Part shown: positions 45,936-55,672 of the stretch, piece by piece
Position numbering within the stretch: position 1 is the first letter of the stretch
How the letters are laid out: each line of letters begins with the position of its first letter
NCBI RefSeq assembly: GCF_003316765.1
Contig: NZ_NIJF01000096.1
Span: forward strand, 15 to 64,014
Reading direction: 5' to 3'
DNA: 64,000 bases
DNA from: Bacillus sp. P14.5
GTDB lineage: Bacteria; Bacillota; Bacilli; Bacillales; Bacillaceae_B
Program-made: the position numbers and the translations under genes
Notes under the pieces: model-generated
Told to the model about the DNA's origin: nothing
The model's input: only the letters and a program-made list of their open reading frames with translations
The model's database searches: none

Positions 45936-47645
45936 AGGATGACTTCACATATTCAGCCACTCTGTTTCGTCCAGCTTGTTTCGCACCAGTGTAGAGGGCC
46001 CTGTCTGCGTGTCTGATCAATGACATACTGTCATCAGCATCCACCGGGGCAGTGGCCACCCCTATACTTGCTGTCACTGTAAGCTGAATGGCTTTTCTCT
46101 CAGCTTCGAGATTACTATGTAGGATAAACGGCTTGTCTGCGATCGTTCTTCTGACAATCTCCGCAATCAGAAATGCATCTTCTTTCGTGGTATCAGGTAG
46201 GAGAATGATGAATTCCTCTCCGCCGTAACGGGCAACGGTGCCTTCATCCCCTATCAAAGTTTCCAGCCTTCTCGCCAATTCAAAAAGGATTTCATTTCCG
46301 CTTTGGTGTCCGTAGTTATCATTAACCGATTTAAAATGGTCAATGTCCAGCATAATCAAGGACAAACTGCTTCTTTCTCCGTCCCGCAGTGCGCTGCATT
46401 CAGAGGAAAGCAGGCTTTCAAAATACCGGTAGTTGTACAGCTTGGTCAGTGCACACCGCTCACTGTTGCGTTTGGTTGCTTGATAATGGCGGGCATTCGC
46501 AATGGCCACACCGAGATAGGAACACAGGATGTCCACGATCATCAACTGATATTTTCGATAAGCCTTTTTCTTCGAGGAGGCAAGGAGCAGAACTCCCCTT
46601 ACCTTTTGGTTCCTGACAATCGGTACTGAAAGCACGCTTTCCACATTTTCAGGCATATATCCTTTTGCCACTTCAGTCCAATCCGCTTTATTGTGGTACA
46701 GGGCTGATTTTCCTGTCGCCCAGACAAGGCCGCTGATTCCTTCGTTCTTTTTCAGCGGAGGAAGGTTTACAGGCTTATTCTCATTGTTTTCGACTCTTCT
46801 GAGCAGTACCAATTCGTCACCCTTCACATCCAGTATATAAGCATACTCAACAGGAAGGGTCTGAAGGATTTTATCTAAAAATAACTGCAGCACTTCATTT
46901 ACCTGCAGGCTTTCAGTCAATTGATGGCCGATTTCCACAGATTTCTGAAGATATTGGTTGATCTGTTCAGAGGAATTATAAAGTCTCAGAATCATGGCTC
47001 CTGATAGGAACGGAAGGCCTATGAGGAAAAGTGCGATGGGGCCGAGATGATACTCAAGAAAAACAGTCCCAGCCCCATCGGAAACATAATCAACATGGCG
47101 GAAAAGTCCCACTTGAGATCTTCTCCAAAAAGCTTGATTTCCCTATTAAGAAAGGCATGGAACGCTATTAAAAGCACCTGATTCAATAGAATGGAAGACA
47201 CCTGATAAACCAGGGCGGGAATGAACAAGGCTCCCACCGGGGAAAATCCGATAGTCCCTCCGATGGCATAATAGACAACCCCGCTGAAGACAGACATCAG
47301 GAAAAACATGATGGAATTCCAAGGCACACGGTAAAAATCTTTCTTTCCAATACGCAGGCGGATCATATAGGAGATAATCGCCACTTGAAGCAGGACCACT
47401 TCAAAGAAGAGGCCGAATTTCAGAAATGCGGCCAAGGAAACCCACTGTATAAGCAAAATGGGCAGCCCGTTGATGATAATGGGCATAACCGAAATGATAA
47501 CCGCAAAAAGAATAAACGCCGACATACTGAGTATATCAGCGTCCGCAGGAGGAAATATCTGATAGGTAAAGTAAATGCCAGCAGGCACAAGAATGGCCCA
47601 CACTAACCAAATAATCAACTCCTGTTTCCTGCCGATTCCCATCAA
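45934..47645 (-). CDS. Membrane GAF-GGDEF diguanylate cyclase, frameshifted
   Basis: About 570 residues when joined. N-terminal half with seven or eight membrane helices (ELIIWLVWAILVPAGIYF ... GALFIPALVYQVSSILLNQVLL), a GAF domain (SVEIGHQLTESLQVNEVLQLF ... VESVLSVPIVRNQKVRGVLLL) and a GGDEF domain with MLDIDHFKSVNDNYGHQSGNE and active-site GGEEF in ARYGGEEFIILLP. The inhibitory RxxD site that normally stands five residues before GGEEF is absent (GDEG instead). Frame break in the A5 run at 47059-47063 (T5 on the coding strand): restoring one T gives GLGLFFLEYHLGPIALFLI. Predicted to make c-di-GMP, which often controls type IV pili and biofilm. Confidence 0.82.
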
Positions 47646-47788
47646 TATTCCCCTCCCTTCAGCCCTATAAAGTAAGTCTTTAATGACATTCCAAGGAATC
47701 CCATTAAAGAACTTGGTTAAAAAGTCACAAGTTTAAGAATATTTTATCAAAGTATCAATTAAAAGTCATGAAAAATTTACAAATACTT

Positions 47789-49093
47789 TCAGTTACTTAC
47801 AACCACTGGCCTGACTGCTGACAGAAAGTAAAGTGACCCTGTAATGATGAGAACGTCGTCACTTCCAGCCGTTTTCTTATAAGTTACAAGATACTTTTCC
47901 CAATCCATTATTGTACTGTGATTGTCTAAAAGCAGGTGCTTTTCCAGATCTTCAGGAGATGCTGCTCTGGGAAAATCAAATGTCGTCAACACGATTTCCG
48001 AAACCTTTACTTCCAGTTTCCTTATCATAGACTCCAGGTCTTTATCTTTTAGAGCTGCAAATATGATATGCACATTCTTTTCTTTGAATCTTGTTTCAAT
48101 CGTACTAATCAGTGACTGCATTCCTTCAGGATTATGTGCACCGTCAAGATAGATGGCGGGAGTTTCACACACTTTGTCCATTCTCCCAGGCCAGTAAGCC
48201 GCTGCCAGTCCGCGTTCTATAGCACCTTCTTCTATTTGATAGGAATTCATCTCCCTTAATATATCTGCAGCTTTTACAGCCAATGAGGCATTTTCCGTTT
48301 GATGCCTGCCGACCATCCCGATTTCATAAGTGCTTACTCCATTTGAGCCGATATAGTCAAATATCTCTCCATCCGGGGAAGCACCCTTATAATCAGATTT
48401 AAAGTCACGGTTCCGTAAAAAGAGATCCGCATTCATTTCTTTCGCTTTTGAAATAATCACCTTTTGAGCATCGTGCTGGGAGGCTGCTGATATGACCGGC
48501 TTTCCTTCCTTGATGATTCCTGCTTTCTCAAAAGCGATATCACCGATTGTATCACCCAGCAATTGAGTATGATCAAGTCCGATGTTCGTAATGATGGAAA
48601 GCATGGGATCAATGACATTCGTGGAATCGAATCGGCCGCCAAGCCCCACTTCAAACAAGACAATAGGAACACGGTTTACCCTTGCAAAGTAATACAGTGC
48701 CATACAGGTAATCACTTCAAATTCAGAAGGCCCGCCCAAATCTGTTTCCTCAAGTTCTTCTGCCAGCGGAATGATGACATTCACTAATTCAACAATTTCT
48801 TCGTCTGAGATCGGTTGGCCATTCACACTGATTCTTTCATTAAAAACTTCGAAATACGGCGAGGTAAAGGTCCCGGTGTCATAACCCGACTCTTCCAAAA
48901 TATTGCGCAGGAAGGTAAGAGTCGACCCTTTCCCATTGGTACCGCCAATATGGACGGCATTTAATTCTTTTTCCGGATGGCCAAGCTTCTCCATCAGCCA
49001 TTCCATCCTGCTTAAACCAGGCTTTATGCCAAGCCTCAACCGGGAATGGATCCATTCAACTGCTTCCTCATATGTATAAATCATAACTGTCAC
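47789..49093 (-). CDS. folC: Folylpolyglutamate/dihydrofolate synthase FolC
   Basis: 434 residues. Mur-ligase fold with P-loop GGTNGKGSTLTFLRNIL, FTSPYFEVFNERISVNG, the GLGGRFDSTNVI motif and YLDGAHNPEGMQSL. Adds glutamate to folates. Starts 225 bases after the end of valS, as in B. subtilis (valS-folC). The 143-base gap towards the cyclase gene holds nothing notable. Confidence 0.96.
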   Translation of the reverse strand: MTVMIYTYEEAVEWIHSRLRLGIKPGLSRMEWLMEKLGHPEKELNAVHIGGTNGKGSTLTFLRNILEESGYDTGTFTSPYFEVFNERISVNGQPISDEEIVELVNVIIPLAEELEETDLGGPSEFEVITCMALYYFARVNRVPIVLFEVGLGGRFDSTNVIDPMLSIITNIGLDHTQLLGDTIGDIAFEKAGIIKEGKPVISAASQHDAQKVIISKAKEMNADLFLRNRDFKSDYKGASPDGEIFDYIGSNGVSTYEIGMVGRHQTENASLAVKAADILREMNSYQIEEGAIERGLAAAYWPGRMDKVCETPAIYLDGAHNPEGMQSLISTIETRFKEKNVHIIFAALKDKDLESMIRKLEVKVSEIVLTTFDFPRAASPEDLEKHLLLDNHSTIMDWEKYLVTYKKTAGSDDVLIITGSLYFLSAVRPVVVSN

Positions 49094-49251
49094 TCCTTTA
49101 CTAGAGGCATTGTGTGAGGCTGTTTTATTAAATTTTCTTGTTCACGGCGGGCAGCTTACTCACGGGAATTTCCTAACTGTAAATTTATGGATATGAGCCT
49201 TACTCAGATTACCTGATTAACATGGGGCACGCACTTTTGCGGCAACTACCC

Positions 49252-49306
49252 AAAAGCGGGACTGTCCAGAAGAAGCATTTCCACTTCCACCTGGATCAGT
49301 CCCGAT
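49252..49306 (-). terminator. Terminator after valS
   Basis: CGGGACTG-AT-CCAG (minus strand) pairs with CTGG-A-CAGTCCCG across a 21-base loop, followed by CTTTTG. Confidence 0.65.
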
Positions 49307-49318
49307 GATGGTTTTACC

Positions 49319-51964
49319 TTATTGGCCTTTCAATTCCTGGATGCGGGCTTCAACCGTGCTGCGCTTTTCGAGATAATCCGCTTCTTTGGCGCGCTCCTCA
49401 TCTACTACTTTTTGCGGAGCTTTTCCTACGAACTTCTCGTTGTTCAACTTGCCTTGTACCCTTGCTACTTCTTTGTTCCACTTCTCATATTCTTTTTCCA
49501 AGCGGGCGATTTCTTCATCGATATTGATCAAGCCCTCTAATGGAAGATAAAGTTCCACTCCTGTTGCAACAGCGGTCATCGCTTTATCAGGCGCTTCAAT
49601 GTCCTTTGAAATCGTCATCTCTTCTGGATTACAGAAGCGTTCAATATAAGCTTTGTTCTTTTCGAGTGTAGAAAGTGATTGATCATCCTTCGCTTTCAAA
49701 AGCAATTTGATTTGCTTGCTTAAAGGCGTGTTCACTTCTGCACGGATGTTGCGAACAGAGCGGATGATTTCTACAAGAAGCTTCATTTCCTCTGCTGCTG
49801 CTTTGTCAGTGAATTCTTCCTTCACAGCCGGCCACGCGGCAGTCGTAATGGATTCGCCTTCATGCGGCAGGTTCTGCCATATTTCCTCGGTAATAAACGG
49901 CATGAATGGATGAAGAAGTCTCATTGTGTTATCGAGTACGTATGCCAGAATCGATCTTGTCGTCTTCTTGGCTGCTTCATCTTCTCCGTAGAGCGGAAGC
50001 TTCGCCATTTCGATATACCAGTCACAGAAATCATCCCAGATGAAGTTATAAAGGATACGGCCCACTTCACCGAATTCATAGCGGTCAGCCAATTTCGTCA
50101 CCGTTTCGATTGTTTCATTCAATCTCGTCAGGATCCATTTATCCGCAACTGATTTTTCACCTGTCAGATCGATTTCCTCGTATTTCAGTCCATCCATATT
50201 CATCAGGGCAAATCTTGAAGCGTTCCAAATCTTATTGGCAAAGTTCCAAACCGATTCAACTTTCTCTGTTGAATAACGAAGATCCTGGCCTGGAGAACTT
50301 CCAGTGGAAAGCATGTATCTTAAAGCATCTGCACCATATTGATCGATCACTTCCATCGGGTCGACACCATTTCCAAGGGATTTACTCATCTTGCGGCCAT
50401 CTTCGGCTCTAACAAGACCGTGAATCAAAACATCCTTGAATGGACGTGTTCCAGTGAATTCAAGTCCTTGGAAAATCATCCTTGAAACCCAGAAGCCGAT
50501 GATATCATAACCTGTTACCAGGGCATCCGTCGGATAGTAGCGCTTGAAGTCTTCTGCTTCTGTATCTGGCCAGCCCATGGTAGAGAACGGCCATAATGCG
50601 GAGCTGAACCAAGTATCGAGGACATCCTCTTCCTGTTTCCAGTTTTCGATGTCTGCTGGTTCTTCTTTCCCAACATGAATTTCCCCTGTTTCTTTATGGT
50701 ACCAGGCCGGAATGCGGTGTCCCCACCACAGCTGACGGGAGATGCACCAGTCACGCGTGTTTTCCATCCAGCGAAGGTAAGAAGTTTCAAAACGATCAGG
50801 GACGAAATTCACCTTTTCCTCAGCTCCCTGCAGGTCGATCGCTTTATCGGCAAGAGGCTGCATTTTAACAAACCACTGTGTGGAAAGATAAGGCTCTACT
50901 ACTGCTCCGCTTCGTTCTGAATGGCCAACCGAATGCATATGGTCCTCAATTTTGAAAAGAACTCCGGATTCTTGAAGGTCCTTTACAATTTGCTTACGGC
51001 ATGCGAATCGGTCCATCCCCTGATATTTCCCTGCTTTATCATTCATGGATCCGTCTTCGTTCATTACCAGGATACGCTCCAGGTCATGGCGGTTTCCGAT
51101 TTCAAAGTCATTAGGATCGTGGGCAGGTGTAATTTTAACGGCACCTGAACCGAATTCCATATCAACATAATCATCACCGACAATCGGGATCTCTCGTCCG
51201 ATGATAGGAAGTGTCACTTTTTTACCAATAAGATGCTTGTATCGGTCATCTTCCGGATGTACAGCAACAGCCGTATCACCAAGCATTGTTTCTGGACGGG
51301 TAGTCGCGATTTCAATGTGCCCGGATCCGTCTGTCAGTGGATATCTCATATGATAGAATGCTCCTTGAACATCCTGATGGATAACTTCTATATCAGAAAG
51401 AGCCGTCTTTGTTGCCGGATCCCAGTTGATAATATATTCTCCCCTGTAAATTAAACCTTTCTCATACAGGTTAACGAAAACTTCATTAACAGCTTCTGAA
51501 AGACCTTCATCAAGAGTAAAGCGCTCCCTGCTGTAATCAAGGCCAAGCCCCAGCTTCGACCATTGCTTCCGGATGTGCTTTGCGTATTCTTCTTTCCACT
51601 TCCATGTTTCTTCAAGGAACTTTTCGCGTCCAAGATCATATCGTGTTTTTCCCTCATTGCGGAGCTTCTCTTCCACCTTGGCCTGCGTTGCAATTCCAGC
51701 GTGGTCCATTCCCGGCAGCCACAATACATCGAAGCCCTGCATACGTTTCATTCTTGTCAGGATATCCTGCAGGGTCGTATCCCATGCATGGCCCAAGTGA
51801 AGCTTGCCTGTAACGTTCGGCGGCGGGATAACGATCGTGTAAGGTTCCTTCTCTTTATCATTTTTTGTTTCAAAAAACTTGCCATCAAGCCACCATTGAT
51901 AACGGCCGCTTTCAATGGACTGGGGATCATACTTGGTCGGCATGCTGATTTCATTGTTTTCCAT
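49319..51964 (-). CDS. valS: Valyl-tRNA synthetase
   Basis: 881 residues, class I synthetase. HIGH-type motif [15 protein letters not shown] near residue 50, editing domain ([22 protein letters not shown]), [12 protein letters not shown], and the C-terminal coiled coil typical of ValRS ([27 protein letters not shown]). ATG behind GGAGGAAG. Controlled by a T-box leader upstream. Confidence 0.98.
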   Translation of the reverse strand: MENNEISMPTKYDPQSIESGRYQWWLDGKFFETKNDKEKEPYTIVIPPPNVTGKLHLGHAWDTTLQDILTRMKRMQGFDVLWLPGMDHAGIATQAKVEEKLRNEGKTRYDLGREKFLEETWKWKEEYAKHIRKQWSKLGLGLDYSRERFTLDEGLSEAVNEVFVNLYEKGLIYRGEYIINWDPATKTALSDIEVIHQDVQGAFYHMRYPLTDGSGHIEIATTRPETMLGDTAVAVHPEDDRYKHLIGKKVTLPIIGREIPIVGDDYVDMEFGSGAVKITPAHDPNDFEIGNRHDLERILVMNEDGSMNDKAGKYQGMDRFACRKQIVKDLQESGVLFKIEDHMHSVGHSERSGAVVEPYLSTQWFVKMQPLADKAIDLQGAEEKVNFVPDRFETSYLRWMENTRDWCISRQLWWGHRIPAWYHKETGEIHVGKEEPADIENWKQEEDVLDTWFSSALWPFSTMGWPDTEAEDFKRYYPTDALVTGYDIIGFWVSRMIFQGLEFTGTRPFKDVLIHGLVRAEDGRKMSKSLGNGVDPMEVIDQYGADALRYMLSTGSSPGQDLRYSTEKVESVWNFANKIWNASRFALMNMDGLKYEEIDLTGEKSVADKWILTRLNETIETVTKLADRYEFGEVGRILYNFIWDDFCDWYIEMAKLPLYGEDEAAKKTTRSILAYVLDNTMRLLHPFMPFITEEIWQNLPHEGESITTAAWPAVKEEFTDKAAAEEMKLLVEIIRSVRNIRAEVNTPLSKQIKLLLKAKDDQSLSTLEKNKAYIERFCNPEEMTISKDIEAPDKAMTAVATGVELYLPLEGLINIDEEIARLEKEYEKWNKEVARVQGKLNNEKFVGKAPQKVVDEERAKEADYLEKRSTVEARIQELKGQ

Positions 51965-51994
51965 GATTACTTCCTCCTTAGAGATGATAGTATG

Positions 51995-52275
51995 TGGTTT
52001 TTCCCAGAAAAATAAAAAAACTCCACTCGTCTAAAAGGACGAGGGAGCTGATTCGCGGTACCACCTTTTTACACAGATTTAAATATAAATTCAAACCTGG
52101 CACTTCATTGAGATAACGGCTTTAAACCGGATTCCGCTACTTTTCTTTCACGGGATCTGCTCAAGGGCGACTTTCCTTTGTCTTAGCCTGGGAAATCTTT
52201 CAGCAGGTATGATTTCCCTCTCTTGAGGCGAGTTTCAAAGTACTACTCCCTTTCATTGCAATTCTAATGTATTTA
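51995..52275 (-). promoter_or_regulatory. Valine-specific T-box riboswitch leader of valS
   Basis: The minus strand shows the T-box core GGTGGTACCGCG (near 52055-52066) that base-pairs with the uncharged tRNA acceptor end, followed by the terminator CTCC-C-TCGTC ... GACGA-GT-GGAG and seven T residues (52014-52047). Upstream are the long Stem I region with the AGAGAGG GA-motif (about 52219-52225) and a GTC triplet in GGAAAGTCGCC that is a plausible valine specifier. Uncharged tRNA-Val stabilises the antiterminator. Confidence 0.9.
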
Positions 52276-52289
52276 CTATTATTAAATAT

Positions 52290-52317
52290 AGTATAGGATT
52301 TTAATTCTGTTCGTCAA
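52290..52317 (-). promoter_or_regulatory. Sigma-A promoter of the valS leader
   Basis: TTGACG (52312-52317), 16-base spacer, TATACT (52290-52295) on the minus strand, just before the T-box leader. Confidence 0.7.
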
Positions 52318-52428
52318 TCATTATCGCCCATTTTTTAAAAAATAATGCAAAAAATTTTTCGGACAGATGCAGAACTAAAAAAAGCATAGGCACATAGAAT
52401 AATATAAATCGTATCAGGAGGAGATTCA

Positions 52429-52620
52429 ATGCGGAAAAAATACAATCCTTATGTACTGCCCCCATGGCTCCGTACCTGCCGTAATGTATGTAAGCAATTC
52501 AGTATACCTTTTTGTGTTTTCCAAGGGATCCGCACCATCCTGATCCCCACTACCTTTGATGTATTGCTGCTGGCGGTTTTCATCGGTCTTGCCCTTGCTT
52601 TTTATTTCGAATGGCTATAA
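52429..52620 (+). CDS. Small conserved membrane protein of unknown function
   Basis: 63 residues: basic N-terminus (MRKKYNPYVLPPWLRTCRNV), a Cys-containing middle (CKQFSIPFCVFQGIRTI) and one membrane helix at the C-terminus (FDVLLLAVFIGLALAFYF). ATG preceded by the strong site AGGAGGAG. It resembles a small protein conserved in Bacillus, but I know no function. It is transcribed away from valS. Confidence 0.75.
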   Translation: MRKKYNPYVLPPWLRTCRNVCKQFSIPFCVFQGIRTILIPTTFDVLLLAVFIGLALAFYFEWL

Positions 52621-52760
52621 AAGGGGGGCTTAAGTTGCTACTTCCGTTTCTCTTTCTGAAAAAGAAAAGCAGCTCTCTTCTTTTTTGGTTTCCAGTAGAT
52701 ATATGGCCTATATATTTAAAATTTATATTTAGTAGCAAAAGTTCTGCGAAAAAAGCTTAT

Positions 52761-52800
52761 AAAAAGGAGCTTCTCCCCGCTATGAGGATGAAGCTCCTTC
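52761..52800 (-). terminator. Terminator overlapping the end of ysxE
   Basis: GGAGCTTC (52766-52773) and GAAGCTCC (52790-52797) with TTTTTA on the minus-strand side; the 3' arm lies within the last codons of ysxE. Confidence 0.8.
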
Positions 52801-53823
52801 TTGTGCCTGCTGCTGTGCTTCTTTCTTGCGCTGTTCCCACTCTTCCCACTTCATGACAATATACTCGGTATTTTTAAGGAGCCAGTAATGCTGCTGCAGC
52901 TTCCTTAAAAACTTTACCTCATTCCGTTTATCCTTTGGTGTATCATGATATTTTTTCACGACTGAAATCAACCCGCTTGGATAGGCAAGATAGCTCAAGA
53001 ATAGCAGCTTTTCCTCGCTTCTGAATGAAAAGTGGCTGCAGTAAGTCATCAGCCAGTCAAAACATTCATCATAGGCCTTGGGATAGGTTTTCAGTGTCCG
53101 GGACAGAAATGGAAGCAGATCATGGATCGGAGAGGCTATCCTGGTCTGTTCAAAATTCGAAAAAAATCCAGAACCCCTGTCGTCATATAGAAAATGCTCT
53201 GAGGATATTTTCCCGTGAACCACTACACTTCTGACTTTTTCCAAGTCCTTTGACTCTTCATACCAGCTGTCGAATTTTTTTCTCGAAAACTTCAGAGCCT
53301 GTGAAGCATCTCCATAGTACATACAGTAAGAAAGCTGAAAAGGGGACATATACCATTCCTTTTCACACAGCTCTATATATTCCTCTAAAAACCCCTGCTC
53401 CTTTTCCCACCTTGCATTCACGGTTTCATAGTGCTCTTCCCGTTCCTCTTTCCCAATCTTCTGTTCTTTGGAAGAAAGAGTGTGAAGCCTCGCCAGTTCA
53501 CGGAAGAGTGTCTGATGCCTCTCAAACCGATTTTCCTTCACTTCATTTGCCAGCCAAGGCATCACATAATAAAGGTCATTGTCCTGCCAAACAGCATACC
53601 TTCCATCCAGTGTCGGGTATATCGGGACAATCCTGTGGTAGCCCGACTGAAAAAGATGCTGTACATTCCTGACAAAATCAACACCGGTGCCGGCAGGGAT
53701 CTTTTTGACAGCAAGTGTCCCTTTTTCTGTATATACCTTTTTCACCCTGCCAAACTCCTCCGCAAAATGAGGCTGGACACCATAAGCCTTCAAGACAGCC
53801 GTTAAATTTTGATCAATAGCCAT
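52780..53823 (-). CDS. ysxE: YsxE, spore coat-associated kinase-fold protein
   Basis: 347 residues, CotS/YutH/YsxE family with APH/kinase-like fold but degenerate catalytic motifs: VVVHGKISSEHFLYDD replaces the HGDxxxxN loop (Lys for Asp) and no clear DxD follows, so activity is doubtful. Ends in a charged Gln/Glu tail (KKEAQQQAQEGASSS). ATG at 53823 is chosen because AGGTG lies six bases upstream; the open frame extends 22 codons further. Next to spoVID as in B. subtilis, where YsxE is a spore coat protein. Confidence 0.9.
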   Translation of the reverse strand: MAIDQNLTAVLKAYGVQPHFAEEFGRVKKVYTEKGTLAVKKIPAGTGVDFVRNVQHLFQSGYHRIVPIYPTLDGRYAVWQDNDLYYVMPWLANEVKENRFERHQTLFRELARLHTLSSKEQKIGKEEREEHYETVNARWEKEQGFLEEYIELCEKEWYMSPFQLSYCMYYGDASQALKFSRKKFDSWYEESKDLEKVRSVVVHGKISSEHFLYDDRGSGFFSNFEQTRIASPIHDLLPFLSRTLKTYPKAYDECFDWLMTYCSHFSFRSEEKLLFLSYLAYPSGLISVVKKYHDTPKDKRNEVKFLRKLQQHYWLLKNTEYIVMKWEEWEQRKKEAQQQAQEGASSS

Positions 53824-53938
53824 TCCCTTCACCTGCTTTATTTTTCGGCTTAACTCTGACTCTGTCTCAGGATGTGAATTGTGTTTCACGGTAGTGCCAT
53901 CTGATGGCGAAAGAATTCAACCTAAGAAAAAGACAGAA

Positions 53939-53965
53939 GAGCAAGGAACAACCCTTGCTCACCAC
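53939..53965 (-). terminator. Hairpin after spoVID
   Basis: GAGCAAGG-GTTGTT-CCTTGCTC on the minus strand, 8-bp perfect stem, then TTCTGTCTTTTT. It may partly separate ysxE from spoVID transcription. Confidence 0.7.
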
Positions 53966-53968
53966 AAC

Positions 53969-55111
53969 CTAATTTTTGAAGACTGCTTCTTGGGGAATAT
54001 ACAAGACATGGCCTTCTGATACATCCTGATGAGCCTCCAGGTGGTTGACACGAAGTAATTGCGGAATCGATAAATCATACTTATCCGCGATTAATTCAAG
54101 AGTTTCCCCTTCCTGGACAATGCAGACTTTCATTTTCGCCGCTCTTCCTTCATCTTTCCGGGCAAAAAAATCAGTTAACGAAATACTTTCATGTTTTTTC
54201 TTGAACAGAGGCTTCTTCTTGCCTGCCTTTTCTTCAGGAGAGCTGCTTTCGTCTTCGAACATCATAGAAGAAGACTCTTCTTCGACCTCCTGTACTTCTT
54301 CTGCTTCCTCTTCTTCAAACTCAACCTGTTCGCCTCTTGCATACTCAAACTCTTCCTCATCATAAGAGAATACCGGATGAGTTTCCTGTTTTGATTCGTA
54401 GGAGATCGGGATAACCACTTCTTCCTCTACAGGAGCTCTTCTTCCTTCTGCACTGAACGGCTCATAAAGATCTTCGTCCTCAGCACCGGCATCTCCGTAA
54501 TGGACTTCAGTCTCTGTTTCTTCTTCTCTATCATCTTCGTATTCTAACTCTTCCAGTTCTTCATACGACTCCTCTTCTGCTGTCTGAAAAACCTCAGCGG
54601 CAGGGGCCGAACGATAAACCGGTTCAATTACTTGGTCTTCTGCAAGTTCAATCGGAGCGTGGACCTGCTGTTCTCCATAAATGCCTGAGATGGTTAAATC
54701 GGCATTCAGTTTCAAACAGGCATTTTCCGGCACTACATAATCGAAGGAATCAACATACACATCGATTTCATCCAGATTGGCAATCCGGTTTTTAGGAATG
54801 GTGACATCTACAGGAAAACTGTGTGTAAATTCACATTCTCCTTTTTCCCTGAATTCCACTCGCTGGACATACTTTCCGTTATGTTGAAAGTCATACCAGT
54901 TATCAGGCTCTTCTTCTGGCGGAGCACCTGAAGGCAAATACTCACCTGTCAAATCCAGGGTTCCCCGGATCAATACGTATTGTTCCTGCTCTTGGATCGT
55001 TATATGGGGATCTAAAGAGATGGAAAGCAATTCTTCTACTTCCTGTCCTTTTTTAAACCAAACAGCTTCTTCCAAAGAAAAGCGCAAGCACGATTGTTGT
55101 TCTTGTGACAA
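53969..55111 (-). CDS. spoVID: SpoVID, spore coat encasement protein
   Basis: 380 residues. N-terminal beta-rich domain (LRFSLEEAVWFKKGQEVEELLSISLDPHI), long Glu-rich acidic middle, and a C-terminal LysM domain (KVCIVQEGETLELIADKYDLSIPQLL ... VLYIPQEAVF). SpoVID drives coat encasement and binds SafA and SpoIVA. Shorter than the B. subtilis protein (575), mostly in the acidic region. Confidence 0.95.
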   Translation of the reverse strand: MSQEQQSCLRFSLEEAVWFKKGQEVEELLSISLDPHITIQEQEQYVLIRGTLDLTGEYLPSGAPPEEEPDNWYDFQHNGKYVQRVEFREKGECEFTHSFPVDVTIPKNRIANLDEIDVYVDSFDYVVPENACLKLNADLTISGIYGEQQVHAPIELAEDQVIEPVYRSAPAAEVFQTAEEESYEELEELEYEDDREEETETEVHYGDAGAEDEDLYEPFSAEGRRAPVEEEVVIPISYESKQETHPVFSYDEEEFEYARGEQVEFEEEEAEEVQEVEEESSSMMFEDESSSPEEKAGKKKPLFKKKHESISLTDFFARKDEGRAAKMKVCIVQEGETLELIADKYDLSIPQLLRVNHLEAHQDVSEGHVLYIPQEAVFKN

Positions 55112-55257
55112 AGAAAACTCCTCCTTTCAATTCCGTTACAAGGTATATCAATGTCATTATCAATTTATGAGGAGGAATGGAAGAATATGAATTGAATTTT
55201 TAAAATGATTTTCTTACAATACTGTTTCAACATTGGTTGTGGCTGTTAAAAATGATG

Positions 55258-55381
55258 GATTTCCGCTCCAGCCGTGCGACTCCGCGGGGCGGGCGATGAG
55301 CCTACTCGGCTGCGCCTGCGGGGTCTCACCTGTCCCGCTAGTCCCGCAGGAGGTTGCACGTCTTCCGCTCCAATCCTCCTA
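55258..55381 (+). repeat. GC-rich interspersed repeat, full-length copy
   Basis: About 124 bases bounded by GATTTCCGCTCCAG and CTTCCGCTCCAATCC, with CGACTCCGCGGGGCGGGCG, TGCGCCTGCGGGGTCTCACC and TGTCCCGCTAGTCCCGCAGG inside; CCTGCGGG and CCCGCAGG can pair. GC content is far above the surroundings. Part of the 561-base gap between spoVID and hemL, where no gene is seen. Confidence 0.88.
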
Positions 55382-55635
55382 ACACAAATGGGGAGCAAGA
55401 TAAGCATTTAGTTTTAGAGAGGAGCCTTTCACAAAGATTTTAGCACCTATAAGGAGTGGACTTTCCAAAACCGTTGAGCAGTTCTTAGGGGAGTGAGGCA
55501 AAAGTGGTCATTCGTGGGTTTTTCTTAGAGTAAAAGGAATCTTGAAGAGATAAAAGCTATATTGATTCAATAATGCCTTTAAGCACATATCCTAGCGTGA
55601 AAGGCACTAATCCTTTTAAAAGCAGTTATAAAAAA

Positions 55636-55665
55636 GACAAAGCCAGCAATCCCGGCTTTGTCTTC
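55636..55665 (-). terminator. Terminator after hemL
   Basis: GACAAAGCC-GGGATTGCT-GGCTTTGTC on the minus strand, then six T residues. Confidence 0.9.
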
Positions 55666-55672
55666 AGTATTA

